19,274 nucleotides of DNA from Anthropogastromicrobium chipingensis_A (GCA_963605535.1 CAVCXB010000055.1:1-19274), one strand, 5' to 3'. Positions 7,144-14,311 are shown, numbered from the stretch's first letter. The notes: generated by a model from the sequence alone, not told the origin. Program-made: numbers and translations.

Positions 7144-8266
7144 ATTTGTTTACCTCCCATCGTACAATTTCCAGATTTGGTGCTTTTTTTACGCGAAGCT
7201 CCATGTCATCATAGAGCGGCGCGATCCACATCGCACTGCTGCCAGTCTTGATCAGTCCCTGAAAGGCTTCCTGCAGGGAATCATTCATGGAATTTGAGAT
7301 CATGATGTAGAGTGGTGCCGTGGCGGTATTGTTTTTTGCAAGCTCTTTTAACTGATCCGTGCAGGAGACAACGGTTCGTGTCAGATCGATTCGGGCAAGT
7401 ACTTCAGCAATCGCATTGACATGGCGAAGACCGCTTCCCGTTGGAATGACGGCAACCTGATCGGTGATGGCATCGCTTCCATTGCAGATCATTCTTGTCG
7501 GAACCGAAGCATTTAAAAAGTAGTAGCTGATTGAAGCGGCAAGGCGGATGGCAACTTCGTGAAGCTGTTCATAGACCCACACGGTCTCTGTTTCCAGGTT
7601 TAAGATAATAATTGCTTCCTGAGAGGAGGTGGAGTCATGAACATTGACCATCAGATCGCCGGTTCTAGCACTGGCAGTCCAGTTGATGCTGTTCATTGGA
7701 TCCGTAAATGTATAATCGCGGATACCGCGAAACTCAAACGGATCTTCATACAGAAACTGACGGCTTGTCATGGTTCCGATCATCTTTTTAAACGGAACAT
7801 CAAGACGGTCAATGTTTAAATAGCGCGGATACACGTACAGAAAGGTGTTCTGTGGAAGCGTGCCGACATATTCGCTCGTCATAAGAAGATTCGATGAGAT
7901 AATGTCGGACTGTGTAATCTCATAGTAACCACGCTTCTGACAAGAAAAGATAAGCTTTCTTCGAATTCGCTGATTGAACAGTACGGAGAAAATATCGCTC
8001 TTGTAATTAAAATCAGAGACGCTTGTATTTTCCATATTATTAAAAACAAGATTTCGACTGACCTGAAATTTAACATTTAAATAGGCGAGTGGAAGCAGCT
8101 TTCGGTTCTCAATCACTTCTGTCAGTGAGGCTTCCTCGCCTTCAAGCACTGCCTTGTCCTGAAAATGGATGGAGACAGAAAGCTTTTTGTCCCAGAGATT
8201 TCGATAAATCCAGTCCTGCAGCAGATACAAGAGCCCTGCTGCGGCAAGTAAAAGAAGTATTTTCAT
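7133..8266 (-). CDS. DUF58 domain protein
   Basis: Partner of MoxR ATPases, probably acting at the membrane. Of 377 residues, 1-17 form one N-terminal membrane segment. A beta-rich region follows, then the DUF58 core at about 175-215, with DPFEFRGIRDYTFTDPMNSI and NWTASARTGDLMV matching the family signature. The von Willebrand A-like region after it normally carries a DxSxS MIDAS, but here reads IILNLETET (about 220-228), so metal binding of the canonical type is unlikely. Family members usually have two N-terminal helices; only one is clear here. AAGGAG precedes the ATG by 10 nt. It lies 35 bp after moxR and overlaps the next gene by 11 bp. Confidence 0.8.
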   Translation of the reverse strand: MKILLLLAAAGLLYLLQDWIYRNLWDKKLSVSIHFQDKAVLEGEEASLTEVIENRKLLPLAYLNVKFQVSRNLVFNNMENTSVSDFNYKSDIFSVLFNQRIRRKLIFSCQKRGYYEITQSDIISSNLLMTSEYVGTLPQNTFLYVYPRYLNIDRLDVPFKKMIGTMTSRQFLYEDPFEFRGIRDYTFTDPMNSINWTASARTGDLMVNVHDSTSSQEAIIILNLETETVWVYEQLHEVAIRLAASISYYFLNASVPTRMICNGSDAITDQVAVIPTGSGLRHVNAIAEVLARIDLTRTVVSCTDQLKELAKNNTATAPLYIMISNSMNDSLQEAFQGLIKTGSSAMWIAPLYDDMELRVKKAPNLEIVRWEVNKYEN

Positions 8267-8301
8267 CGATTATGAACTCCTTGGTTTTCTCTGCGCTGTT
8301 C

Positions 8302-9240
8302 TTAGCGCTTTTCCCAGTTCTCAGTCGGAACCGAAACATCGGACAACAGCTTTTCAATGATTTCCGTGCCAGTAGACTGGCTTCCAACACCACGGCTTAA
8401 GACAAGACGGTGAGCAAGAACCGGAACGGCAACTGTTTTGATGTCCTCTGGGACAACGAAGTTACGCTCTTGCAAAAATGCATATGCTTTTGCAGCGTTC
8501 AAGAGTGCAAGTGTTCCTCTTGGGCTGACGCCAGTGACAACGTAAGGATGACGACGGCTCTGCTGGGAAAACTCTGCCATATAGTCGAGAAGAAGCGGAT
8601 GAACATAAACTTTTTTGTATTCCTGCTGTGCAGCAAGAATCTCCTCTGTGGTGCAGACAGCAGACAATTGTGCAAGTGGCTGAGCACGCTCAAAACGGGT
8701 CAAAATGGAACGTTCCTCCTCTTTCGATGGCAAGCCCATGGAAAGCTTCATAAAGAAACGATCCAGCTGTGCCTCTGGCAGCGGGAAGGTTCCGGTGGTC
8801 TCAACCGGGTTTTGGGTTGCGATAACAATGAAGGGAGCAGGAAGTGGTCTTGTGGTTCCGTCAACAGTAACCTGACGTTCCTCCATACATTCGAGAAGTG
8901 CAGACTGGGTTCTTGGTGTGGCACGGTTAATCTCATCAGCCAATAAGATATTGCAGAAGACAGGACCAGATTTGAAAACGAATTCCCCCTGCTTCTGATT
9001 GTAATAGTTTAAGCCGGTCACATCAGATGGAAGTAAATCTGGTGTAAACTGAACACGGGAAAAAGAGGCATCCAGAGAGCGGGCGAGTGATTTTGCCATC
9101 ACAGTCTTACCGGTTCCCGGAACATCCTCCAATAAGATATGACCGCCGGAAATCAGAGAAGTCATGACCATATCAATCACCTTTCCCTTTCCGACGATCA
9201 CCGATTCGATGTTTTCTTTTAATTTCGTTAGTGTACTCAT
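8302..9240 (-). CDS. MoxR-family AAA+ ATPase
   Basis: Predicted chaperone-like ATPase that remodels partner proteins, often together with DUF58/von Willebrand A proteins. All core motifs are intact in 312 residues. Walker A is in EDVPGTGKT (38-46) and Walker B is ILLADE (98-103). The MoxR signature ATQNPVETTGTFPLPEAQLD spans about 141-160, with the sensor-1 Asn. Sensor 2 is in GVSPRGTLALL. Its length is normal for the family. AAGGAG lies 6 nt before the ATG. It is first of a three-gene unit with DUF58 and the membrane protein, behind its own promoter at 9278-9306. The cellular target is unknown; envelope or stress functions are known for other family members. Confidence 0.93.
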   Translation of the reverse strand: MSTLTKLKENIESVIVGKGKVIDMVMTSLISGGHILLEDVPGTGKTVMAKSLARSLDASFSRVQFTPDLLPSDVTGLNYYNQKQGEFVFKSGPVFCNILLADEINRATPRTQSALLECMEERQVTVDGTTRPLPAPFIVIATQNPVETTGTFPLPEAQLDRFFMKLSMGLPSKEEERSILTRFERAQPLAQLSAVCTTEEILAAQQEYKKVYVHPLLLDYMAEFSQQSRRHPYVVTGVSPRGTLALLNAAKAYAFLQERNFVVPEDIKTVAVPVLAHRLVLSRGVGSQSTGTEIIEKLLSDVSVPTENWEKR

Positions 9241-9277
9241 AGAATCTCCTTTTCTGAGGCATTTAAATTTTGCTTTT

Positions 9278-9306
9278 AGTATAGCATATTTATCGAAAAA
9301 AGTGGA
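9278..9306 (-). promoter_or_regulatory. Extended -10 promoter of the moxR operon
   Basis: On the minus strand ATATGCTATACTA contains TGC followed by TATACT (9278-9283), an extended -10. The -35 position at 17 bp holds the weak TCCACT (9301-9306), as expected for an extended -10 promoter. The moxR ATG is 37 bp downstream. Confidence 0.65.
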
Positions 9307-9328
9307 AAAAAAATTAATGGATGAAAAA

Positions 9329-9370
9329 GTTCAAATGAAAAATTTCAAATGGAAACGTTCAATATGTAAA
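9329..9370. repeat. Three tandem 14-bp repeats upstream of the moxR promoter
   Basis: Three units of 14 bp (9329-9342, 9343-9356, 9357-9370) follow the pattern TTCAAATG plus five or six A-rich bases; the third unit is TTCAATATG. They lie between the deacetylase stop and the moxR -35 region. A regulator site is possible. Confidence 0.6.
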
Positions 9371-9384
9371 TTTATGTGCAAGTA

Positions 9385-10164
9385 TTAATCGGGAATTTGC
9401 TTTCCAGTTGCATCCATATGAAACTGATCTTTGTACACAAGTTCTGAGAGTGTGACAAATTCGTATCCTTTTGTTTGCAAGGTTCGAATAACGGTTTCTA
9501 GCGCATCTTTCGTATATTTGGCACCGTTGTGCATCAAAATAATGGAGCCATTTGAAAGTTCTGAGCTGCCAGCGGTTCTGTCAATGATCGATTGGACACC
9601 GTAGTCCTTCCAATCTAAGCTGTCGATATCCCATTCAATCGAAAGATAGCCACACTCCGTTGCTGTTTGAATGACCAGATTGTTGTAATCCCCATAAGGC
9701 GGTCGGAAAAAGCACATGTTTTGACCGGTCAGCTCTTTTACTTTCTCATGAACCGTCATCAATTCTTCACGGATCTGTTCTTTTGAAAGCTTGCTCATCT
9801 CCGGATGCGTTTGCGAGTGATTGCCGATATCATGACCGGCTGCGGCGATTGCTTTTACATCTTCAGGGTAAGCGTCCACCCATCCTCCGGTCAGAAAAAA
9901 AGTGGCGTGAATCTGATTTTTTTCTAAGATTGAGAGAAGTGTGGCCGTGTCTTCATTTCCCCATGCCGCATCAAAGGTGAGAGCAATCTTTTTTTGATCG
10001 GTTTGAACACAGTAGACAGGAAGTTCCCGTGAGCCTACGGTCGTGCTTACCATGACAGCCGCGGGCAGCGTAAGGGCACTAATTAGCAGAAGCAAAAAGG
10101 CGCCAGAAAGCAACAGCGTGCTTAGCGGTACTGGACGAAAAGGATGTTTTGGATTATAGGACAT
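9385..10164 (-). CDS. PdaB-like polysaccharide deacetylase (CE4/NodB fold)
   Basis: Predicted metal-dependent deacetylase acting on N-acetylated glycans such as peptidoglycan at the outer face of the membrane. Of 259 residues, a membrane anchor or uncleaved signal covers about 13-40. The NodB domain shows motif 1 TFDAAWGNED (63-72, D65), motif 2 HSQTH (116-120), motif 3 RPPYGDY (154-160), the DIDSLDW segment (179-185) and motif 5 LMHNG (210-214, H212). The TFDxxWG form of motif 1 resembles the PdaB-type sporulation deacetylases rather than TFDDG enzymes; a sporulation role is inference. AGGA lies 8 nt before the ATG. It diverges from the aminotransferase gene and is followed in the same direction by moxR, which has its own promoter. 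Confidence 0.88.
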   Translation of the reverse strand: MSYNPKHPFRPVPLSTLLLSGAFLLLLISALTLPAAVMVSTTVGSRELPVYCVQTDQKKIALTFDAAWGNEDTATLLSILEKNQIHATFFLTGGWVDAYPEDVKAIAAAGHDIGNHSQTHPEMSKLSKEQIREELMTVHEKVKELTGQNMCFFRPPYGDYNNLVIQTATECGYLSIEWDIDSLDWKDYGVQSIIDRTAGSSELSNGSIILMHNGAKYTKDALETVIRTLQTKGYEFVTLSELVYKDQFHMDATGKQIPD

Positions 10165-10232
10165 AACTGAATTCCTAATTTCTTTTTACTAACTGATATG
10201 AGCAGAAAGACCGATTCATGCTGATTTTTCTT

Positions 10233-10262
10233 ATTGTATGTTTGGAGTATCTGTAGTACAAT
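10233..10262. promoter_or_regulatory. Face-to-face symmetric promoter pair (deacetylase / aminotransferase)
   Basis: Plus strand: TTGTAT (10234-10239), 17 bp, TACAAT (10257-10262). Minus strand: TTGTAC (10256-10261), 17 bp, TACAAT (10233-10238). The two promoters share the same 30 bp as an inverted repeat (TATTGTA/TACAATA arms), so the -35 of each overlaps the -10 of the other. Plus transcripts would lead to the aminotransferase 46 bp on, and minus transcripts to the deacetylase about 69 bp away. Confidence 0.55.
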
Positions 10263-10307
10263 ACAAATTAGAAACAAAAATAAAAACAAGAGGATGGTCT
10301 TGAACAA

Positions 10308-11372
10308 ATGTATTATGTAGATGAACATATTAAAAACACAAATCGCGTATTTCCGCAGCAGGGACGCTACGAATATCTGCGCTATGATATGAATGAGAAT
10401 CCAGAAGGACTCCCAAAGGAATTTGTGGACAGTGTAGTTAAAGAGATTACACCAGAATTTCTTTCGATTTACCCGGAACCAGATCATTTCTTAAAGAAAT
10501 ATGCTGCATATATTGGAGCATCCTATGAAAATGTAGTAGCCGTAAATGGTTCGGATATGGGAATTCGCTATCTGCTGGAGACCTTTGGTGAAAAAGGAAA
10601 AGACGTTGTTACCGTTGCACCAAGCTTTGAGATGTACTGGGTGAATTGCAGCATTCTTGGTCTTCATCATGTCCCAGTTGCATATGAGCCGGATCTGACC
10701 ATTTCGATTGACAAGATTTTGGATGCAATTACGGAACATACAAGAATTGTTGTATTATTAAATCCCAATAATCCGATTGGCAATGTTTACACCGAGGAGG
10801 AGCTGGAAAAGGTAATCGCGAAGACAAAGAAGGTTGGCGCCATTGTCATTATTGACGAGGCATACCATTATTTTTATCCGAATACCTTCTTAAAATATGC
10901 GCTTCAGGAAGAAAATGTGGTTCTGCTTCGCACGTTTTCCAAGCTATTTTCCATCGCTGCCTGTCGTCTTGGCGTGATCATCAGCAATCCGCAGATCATT
11001 CATTATGTGAAGAATGCAAAGCTGACCTTTGATGCAAATGCGGTTGCTTTGCTGTTTGCGGAGCGTATTTTGGATCATCCGGAAATGATTGAACAGTTAA
11101 TTGAGACGGAAAAGGAAGGAAAGGCATATACACTGGAAACATTGAATGCGCATGGTTACCAGACAAGAGACTGCCGCGGAAATTTCATCTTTGTTACACC
11201 AAAGCATCCGGCAGCTGAGCTTGCTAAAAAGCTCGAAACTGAAAAGAAGATTCTGGTAAAATCCTATGGAAATGAAATGCTGAAAAACTATCTTCGTATT
11301 TCCGTTGGTTCAAAAGCAGCGATGGCACGTTTTCTTGAGGCCTTCTTTGAACTGGATGAAAAAGAAGAATAG
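10308..11372 (+). CDS. PLP-dependent aminotransferase, HisC/CobD-like
   Basis: Predicted fold-type I class I/II aminotransferase, closest in style to histidinol-phosphate aminotransferase and threonine-phosphate decarboxylase. The length of 354 residues is normal. DMNENPEGLP (27-36) is the HisC-like N-terminal substrate segment. NPNNPIG (152-158), the cofactor Asp in IIDEAYHYF (D183, Y186), the Schiff-base lysine K212 in TFSKLFSIAACRLG with R220, and a C-terminal carboxylate-binding Arg in LRISVG are all present. No other his or cob genes are nearby. Its neighbour is a cytidylyltransferase fusion 50 bp downstream on the same strand. This suggests that it makes an amino compound for a nucleotide-activated precursor (inference). 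The only ribosome binding site is AAGAGGA about 13 nt upstream, which is rather distant. Confidence 0.85.
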   Translation: MYYVDEHIKNTNRVFPQQGRYEYLRYDMNENPEGLPKEFVDSVVKEITPEFLSIYPEPDHFLKKYAAYIGASYENVVAVNGSDMGIRYLLETFGEKGKDVVTVAPSFEMYWVNCSILGLHHVPVAYEPDLTISIDKILDAITEHTRIVVLLNPNNPIGNVYTEEELEKVIAKTKKVGAIVIIDEAYHYFYPNTFLKYALQEENVVLLRTFSKLFSIAACRLGVIISNPQIIHYVKNAKLTFDANAVALLFAERILDHPEMIEQLIETEKEGKAYTLETLNAHGYQTRDCRGNFIFVTPKHPAAELAKKLETEKKILVKSYGNEMLKNYLRISVGSKAAMARFLEAFFELDEKEE

Positions 11373-11422
11373 GAAGAATGCTATTACGAAATATTATCAC
11401 GAAGTAATATAAGGAGAATAAT

Positions 11423-12766
11423 TTGAAAAAAGTCATTACTTATGGCACGTTTGATCTGCTGCATTATGGACATATCAATTTGCTCAAACGGGCAAAGGCA
11501 CTCGGCGATTATCTGATTGTTGGTGTGACGACAGACAGCTACGATATTAGCAGAGGAAAGTTAAATGTTCAGCAGTCATTGATGGAACGTATTCAGGCGG
11601 TGAAAGATACTGGCTTGGCAGATGAAGTTATACCGGAGGAATATATTGGGCAAAAGATTGACGATATTCGCCGCTATCATATTGATATCTTTGCAATCGG
11701 ATCAGACTGGGAAGGAAAGTTTGATTATTTAAAGGAATATTGCGAGGTGGTGTATCTGCCGCGCACGGCCAATATTTCCAGCACCAAGCTTCGACGGGAG
11801 AACAGTGGAATTCGCCTTGGAATTATTGGCTATGAGCCAATGGTAGAAAAATTTATTACAGAATCCCGCTATGTGGGAAATGTAGAACTGTCCGGTATTT
11901 TTTTGCCAACGGCAGATGACGGTTTACTGGTGGAGAATAATACGAGAAGTCTTCCTATTTATAAGACGTTGCAGGGACTGCTTGATGACAGCGATGCGGT
12001 CTATGTTGTAACTTCACCAGATGAGAGGGCATTGTACAGCAAAAAAGCACTTGAACAGAAAAAACATGTACTTTGCGAATCACCTGTTTCGCTAGAAAAA
12101 GAAGGCGCTTTGTTTTTGACAACACTTGCAAAAGAAAATGGCTGTATCTTTTTAGAAGCAATTAAAACGGCGTATTTTATGGCGTTTAATCGCCTTGTCT
12201 TGTTAGCAAAGAGCGGAGAGGTCGGAAGCATTAAAGCGGTTGAGGCTACCTGCACACAGATGACACCGCCTCCGATGGGATATCGTAAAGGCGGATTTGG
12301 CAGCATGGCAGTCTGGGGACCATTTGGTTTGTTGTCGATCTTTTCGATTTTAGGAATTGATTACAAAGAATGTGATATGGTAACGTATCAGACAAAGGAA
12401 AGTCCGGATCTTTTTTCTCGGATTGATTTTTTGTATCCGAATGCGGTGGCGTCCATGAAAACGGGAATAGGTGTCAAGTCAGAGGGTGAGCTGGTGATAA
12501 CAGGAACGAAGGGGTATCTTTATGTTCCGTCTCCATGGTGGAAAACTGATTACTTTGAAGTGCGTTATGAAGATTTCACGCAGAACCGACGTTATTTTTA
12601 CAAGCTTGATGGCGAAGGCCTTCGCTATGAGATTGCCGCTTTTTCGCGGGCAATTCAGAATGGTGTGAATACTGGCTGCATGGATGAGGTCATTACCGCT
12701 TCTATCAGCAGCATTATGGAACAGTTTTATGATAAGACAAATGAAAAGCATGCATTCATCGTATAA
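11423..12766 (+). CDS. Fusion of TagD-like cytidylyltransferase and Gfo/Idh/MocA-like oxidoreductase
   Basis: A 447-residue two-domain protein. Residues 1-125 form a glycerol-3-phosphate cytidylyltransferase-type nucleotidyltransferase. GTFDLLHYGH (8-17) has the HxGH motif, and RTANISSTK (114-122) matches the RTxGISTTK motif that binds CTP. Residues 130-447 resemble the Gfo/Idh/MocA dehydrogenase family, with a Rossmann-like start GIIGYEP (133-139), DAVYVVTSP (191-199) and HVLCESPVSL (215-224). In the last motif the usual EKP is ESP, so the catalytic/NADP-binding lysine is absent. The domain may bind a ligand without normal redox catalysis. The start is TTG, 6 nt after AAGGAG (11411-11416); a small ATATTA/TAATAT repeat (11391-11396/11405-11410) precedes it. 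It probably makes a CDP-linked polyol or amino-alcohol for an envelope polymer; the substrate is unknown. Confidence 0.8.
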   Translation: MKKVITYGTFDLLHYGHINLLKRAKALGDYLIVGVTTDSYDISRGKLNVQQSLMERIQAVKDTGLADEVIPEEYIGQKIDDIRRYHIDIFAIGSDWEGKFDYLKEYCEVVYLPRTANISSTKLRRENSGIRLGIIGYEPMVEKFITESRYVGNVELSGIFLPTADDGLLVENNTRSLPIYKTLQGLLDDSDAVYVVTSPDERALYSKKALEQKKHVLCESPVSLEKEGALFLTTLAKENGCIFLEAIKTAYFMAFNRLVLLAKSGEVGSIKAVEATCTQMTPPPMGYRKGGFGSMAVWGPFGLLSIFSILGIDYKECDMVTYQTKESPDLFSRIDFLYPNAVASMKTGIGVKSEGELVITGTKGYLYVPSPWWKTDYFEVRYEDFTQNRRYFYKLDGEGLRYEIAAFSRAIQNGVNTGCMDEVITASISSIMEQFYDKTNEKHAFIV

Positions 12767-12786
12767 ACATATAAAGATGAAAAAAT

Positions 12787-12824
12787 AAAAACGTTTAAAA
12801 AGGCTTAAAAAAACGTTTAAAAAG
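12787..12824. repeat. Direct repeat of a 16-bp A-rich palindromic motif
   Basis: AAAAACGTTTAAAAAG occurs at 12787-12802 and again at 12809-12824, 22 bp apart (about two helical turns). Each copy contains the palindrome AAACGTTT. It lies between the fusion gene and the LCP gene, about 85 bp before the LCP promoter. Confidence 0.6.
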
Positions 12825-12907
12825 ACGGAAAAGGTTTTAGAAACTATTTTTGACACAGACTTGCGGAAAAGATTTTGTGAAAAAGGTCTGGTATTTTGTC
12901 GAAAATA

Positions 12908-12916
12908 TGCTATACT
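12908..12916 (+). promoter_or_regulatory. Extended -10 promoter of the LCP gene
   Basis: TGC followed by TATACT (12911-12916) makes an extended -10. It shares the 13-bp string ATATGCTATACTA with the moxR promoter on the other strand. No good -35 is found at 17 bp. A separate TTGACA lies at 12850-12855 but has no convincing partner -10. The ATG at 12954 follows AGGAG (12942-12946). Confidence 0.6.
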
Positions 12917-12953
12917 ATAAACTTGAAAAACTCAAACAGAGAGGAGAACCCAA

Positions 12954-14027
12954 ATGGCCAAAGGAAAAAAAAAATCGGCCAAGACGCCACTGTTAATAGT
13001 GGTACTTGTATTGATGATCCTGATTTTGGCGGGACTTTGCGTATTTTATTTTGGATTAAAGCATTATCTCGGCAGAATGAACTATGTAGACGACAACGAT
13101 GTTACCATTAATTATGATTTATTAACGGCAGATGATGGCGAGGTAGAAGGCTTTACAGAAATGGAGACGCTGGATGCAAAGATTGCGTCTGTTTTCGCAA
13201 ATGAAGTAAAGGCTGGAGAGAACATTGATATTGCATCTGATGGTGGTGTATACAATATTCTTTTGATTGGTTCCGATACCAGAAACAGCTGGTATGGAAA
13301 TTCAGATTCCATGATTTTGGCATCCATCAATTCGAACACAAAAACAATCTACATGACAAGCTTCATGCGTGACTTGTATGCAAACATTCCGAATGTCGGT
13401 ATTCGAAAGCTCAATAGTGCTTATGCAATCGGTGGTGGTCCATTGCTTGTCTCCACAATCGAGAGCAATTATCGTATTGATATTGATAATTATGCGTCAG
13501 TTGACTTTAGTTCGATGGCACATATCATTGATTTGGTTGGTGGTGTGGATCTGGAGGTTTCTACAGAGGAAGCAAAATACGTGAATATGTATCTGGATGA
13601 ACAGTGTAGACTCCAAGGGTTGAATGCATCGGATTATTATATTTCTGGCGGTGGTGTGACACACTTAAATGGAAATCAGGCCGTTGGATTTGCAAGAATT
13701 CGTTATACCAGCCGTGGTAGTGAGCATTCTGATTATGGCCGTACTTCAAGACAGAGAGAGATTCTGATGCAGCTGATTCAGAAGGCACGTTCCTTGGATG
13801 CAACAACCTTGTTTTCCGTTGTAAACGAGATGCTGCCGCTTATCACGCATAATATTGATACGGCAACGTTAACAACGCTGATTGCAAATGCCGCTTCTTA
13901 TATTAATTACGATGTTCAGGCTGACCGTATTCCATATGATGGACTTTACTCCAATCTGGGTGAGGAATTGGTACCAGATTTTGAAGCAACCATCAATCGT
14001 TTGCATCAGACCATTTATGGAAACTAA
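12954..14027 (+). CDS. LytR-CpsA-Psr (LCP) family protein
   Basis: Predicted membrane-anchored phosphotransferase that attaches undecaprenyl-linked glycopolymers such as teichoic acids or capsule to peptidoglycan outside the cell. Of 357 residues, a basic N-terminus (KGKKKSAK) is followed by one membrane helix (12-34). The LCP domain runs from about 98 to 275 and shows LLIGSDTR (103-110, D108/R110), D118, SFMRD (136-140), RKLNSAYAIGG (151-161) and FARIRYTSRGSEHSDYGR with RQREIL (about 246-271). These conserved Asp and Arg residues bind the polyprenyl pyrophosphate. A C-terminal tail of about 85 residues has no clear domain. AGGAG lies 7 nt before the ATG. It is a single-gene unit with its own promoter and a strong terminator, downstream of the CDP-precursor-like genes. 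Confidence 0.93.
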   Translation: MAKGKKKSAKTPLLIVVLVLMILILAGLCVFYFGLKHYLGRMNYVDDNDVTINYDLLTADDGEVEGFTEMETLDAKIASVFANEVKAGENIDIASDGGVYNILLIGSDTRNSWYGNSDSMILASINSNTKTIYMTSFMRDLYANIPNVGIRKLNSAYAIGGGPLLVSTIESNYRIDIDNYASVDFSSMAHIIDLVGGVDLEVSTEEAKYVNMYLDEQCRLQGLNASDYYISGGGVTHLNGNQAVGFARIRYTSRGSEHSDYGRTSRQREILMQLIQKARSLDATTLFSVVNEMLPLITHNIDTATLTTLIANAASYINYDVQADRIPYDGLYSNLGEELVPDFEATINRLHQTIYGN

Positions 14028-14051
14028 TAGAATAAAAAATGAGAAAAAAGG

Positions 14052-14088
14052 TTTCGTCCTGTCAGAAATGGCAGGGCGAAATTTTTTT
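14052..14088 (+). terminator. Rho-independent terminator after the LCP gene
   Basis: TTTCGTCCTGTCA (14052-14064) pairs with TGGCAGGGCGAAA (14069-14081) through 13 pairs including G-U, closed by a GAAA tetraloop. Seven T residues follow (14082-14088). It is 25 bp past the LCP stop. Confidence 0.92.
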
Positions 14089-14109
14089 CCCAAAAAATAA
14101 AAAAAGTGC

Positions 14110-14137
14110 TTGACAGATTTTAAAATTATGTTATAGT
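14110..14137 (+). promoter_or_regulatory. Strong sigma-A promoter of clpB
   Basis: A perfect TTGACA (14110-14115), a 16-bp spacer and TATAGT (14132-14137), with a TG one base upstream of the -10, form a consensus housekeeping promoter. The start codon is about 165 nt downstream of the predicted start site. No CIRCE repeat (TTAGCACTC-N9-GAGTGCTAA) and no CtsR heptad pair (GGTCAAA-type) is visible from 14089 to 14311. Confidence 0.85.
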
Positions 14138-14204
14138 GTTTATAGAACAAATGAAACACACATAACTCGCAGCCATGAAAAACATTACGGTGTTTGTTCA
14201 AAAG

Positions 14205-14284
14205 CAAGCATCACGAAATGAAAGTTGCAAAGTAGAGTTTACAGAGCAGAATTCATAGAACGTTCGGCTTTACCGTGATGGTTG
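14205..14284 (+). promoter_or_regulatory. Inverted repeat in the clpB leader
   Basis: CAAGCATCACG (14205-14215) and CGTGATGGTTG (14274-14284) are complementary at 10 of 11 positions. They could close a 58-nt leader region just before the ribosome binding site (14302-14307). Whether it is an RNA switch, a thermosensor or chance cannot be told; no known riboswitch or T-box signature was recognised. Confidence 0.4.
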
Positions 14285-14311
14285 GATAGAGAGTGGCAGA
14301 CAGGAGGGGCT

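Noticed and set aside
8410..8946. 178-codon open frame antisense to moxR
   Set aside because: It is a mirror of the well-supported MoxR coding sequence, with a Cys/Trp-rich and implausible composition and no homologous motif.
10308..11372. Histidine or cobalamin biosynthesis gene (hisC or cobD)
   Set aside because: The fold matches, but no other his or cob gene is nearby and the partner is a cytidylyltransferase fusion, so a specific symbol is not justified.
14138..14311. T-box or known riboswitch upstream of clpB
   Set aside because: No T-box core sequence (GGGTGG-type) or other recognisable riboswitch motif was found; only a single long-range inverted repeat is visible.
14282..14311. TTG start 30 bp upstream of the ClpB ATG
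   Set aside because: AGGAGG sits between the two and directly serves the ATG at 14312, and the ClpB N-terminus aligns from that ATG.
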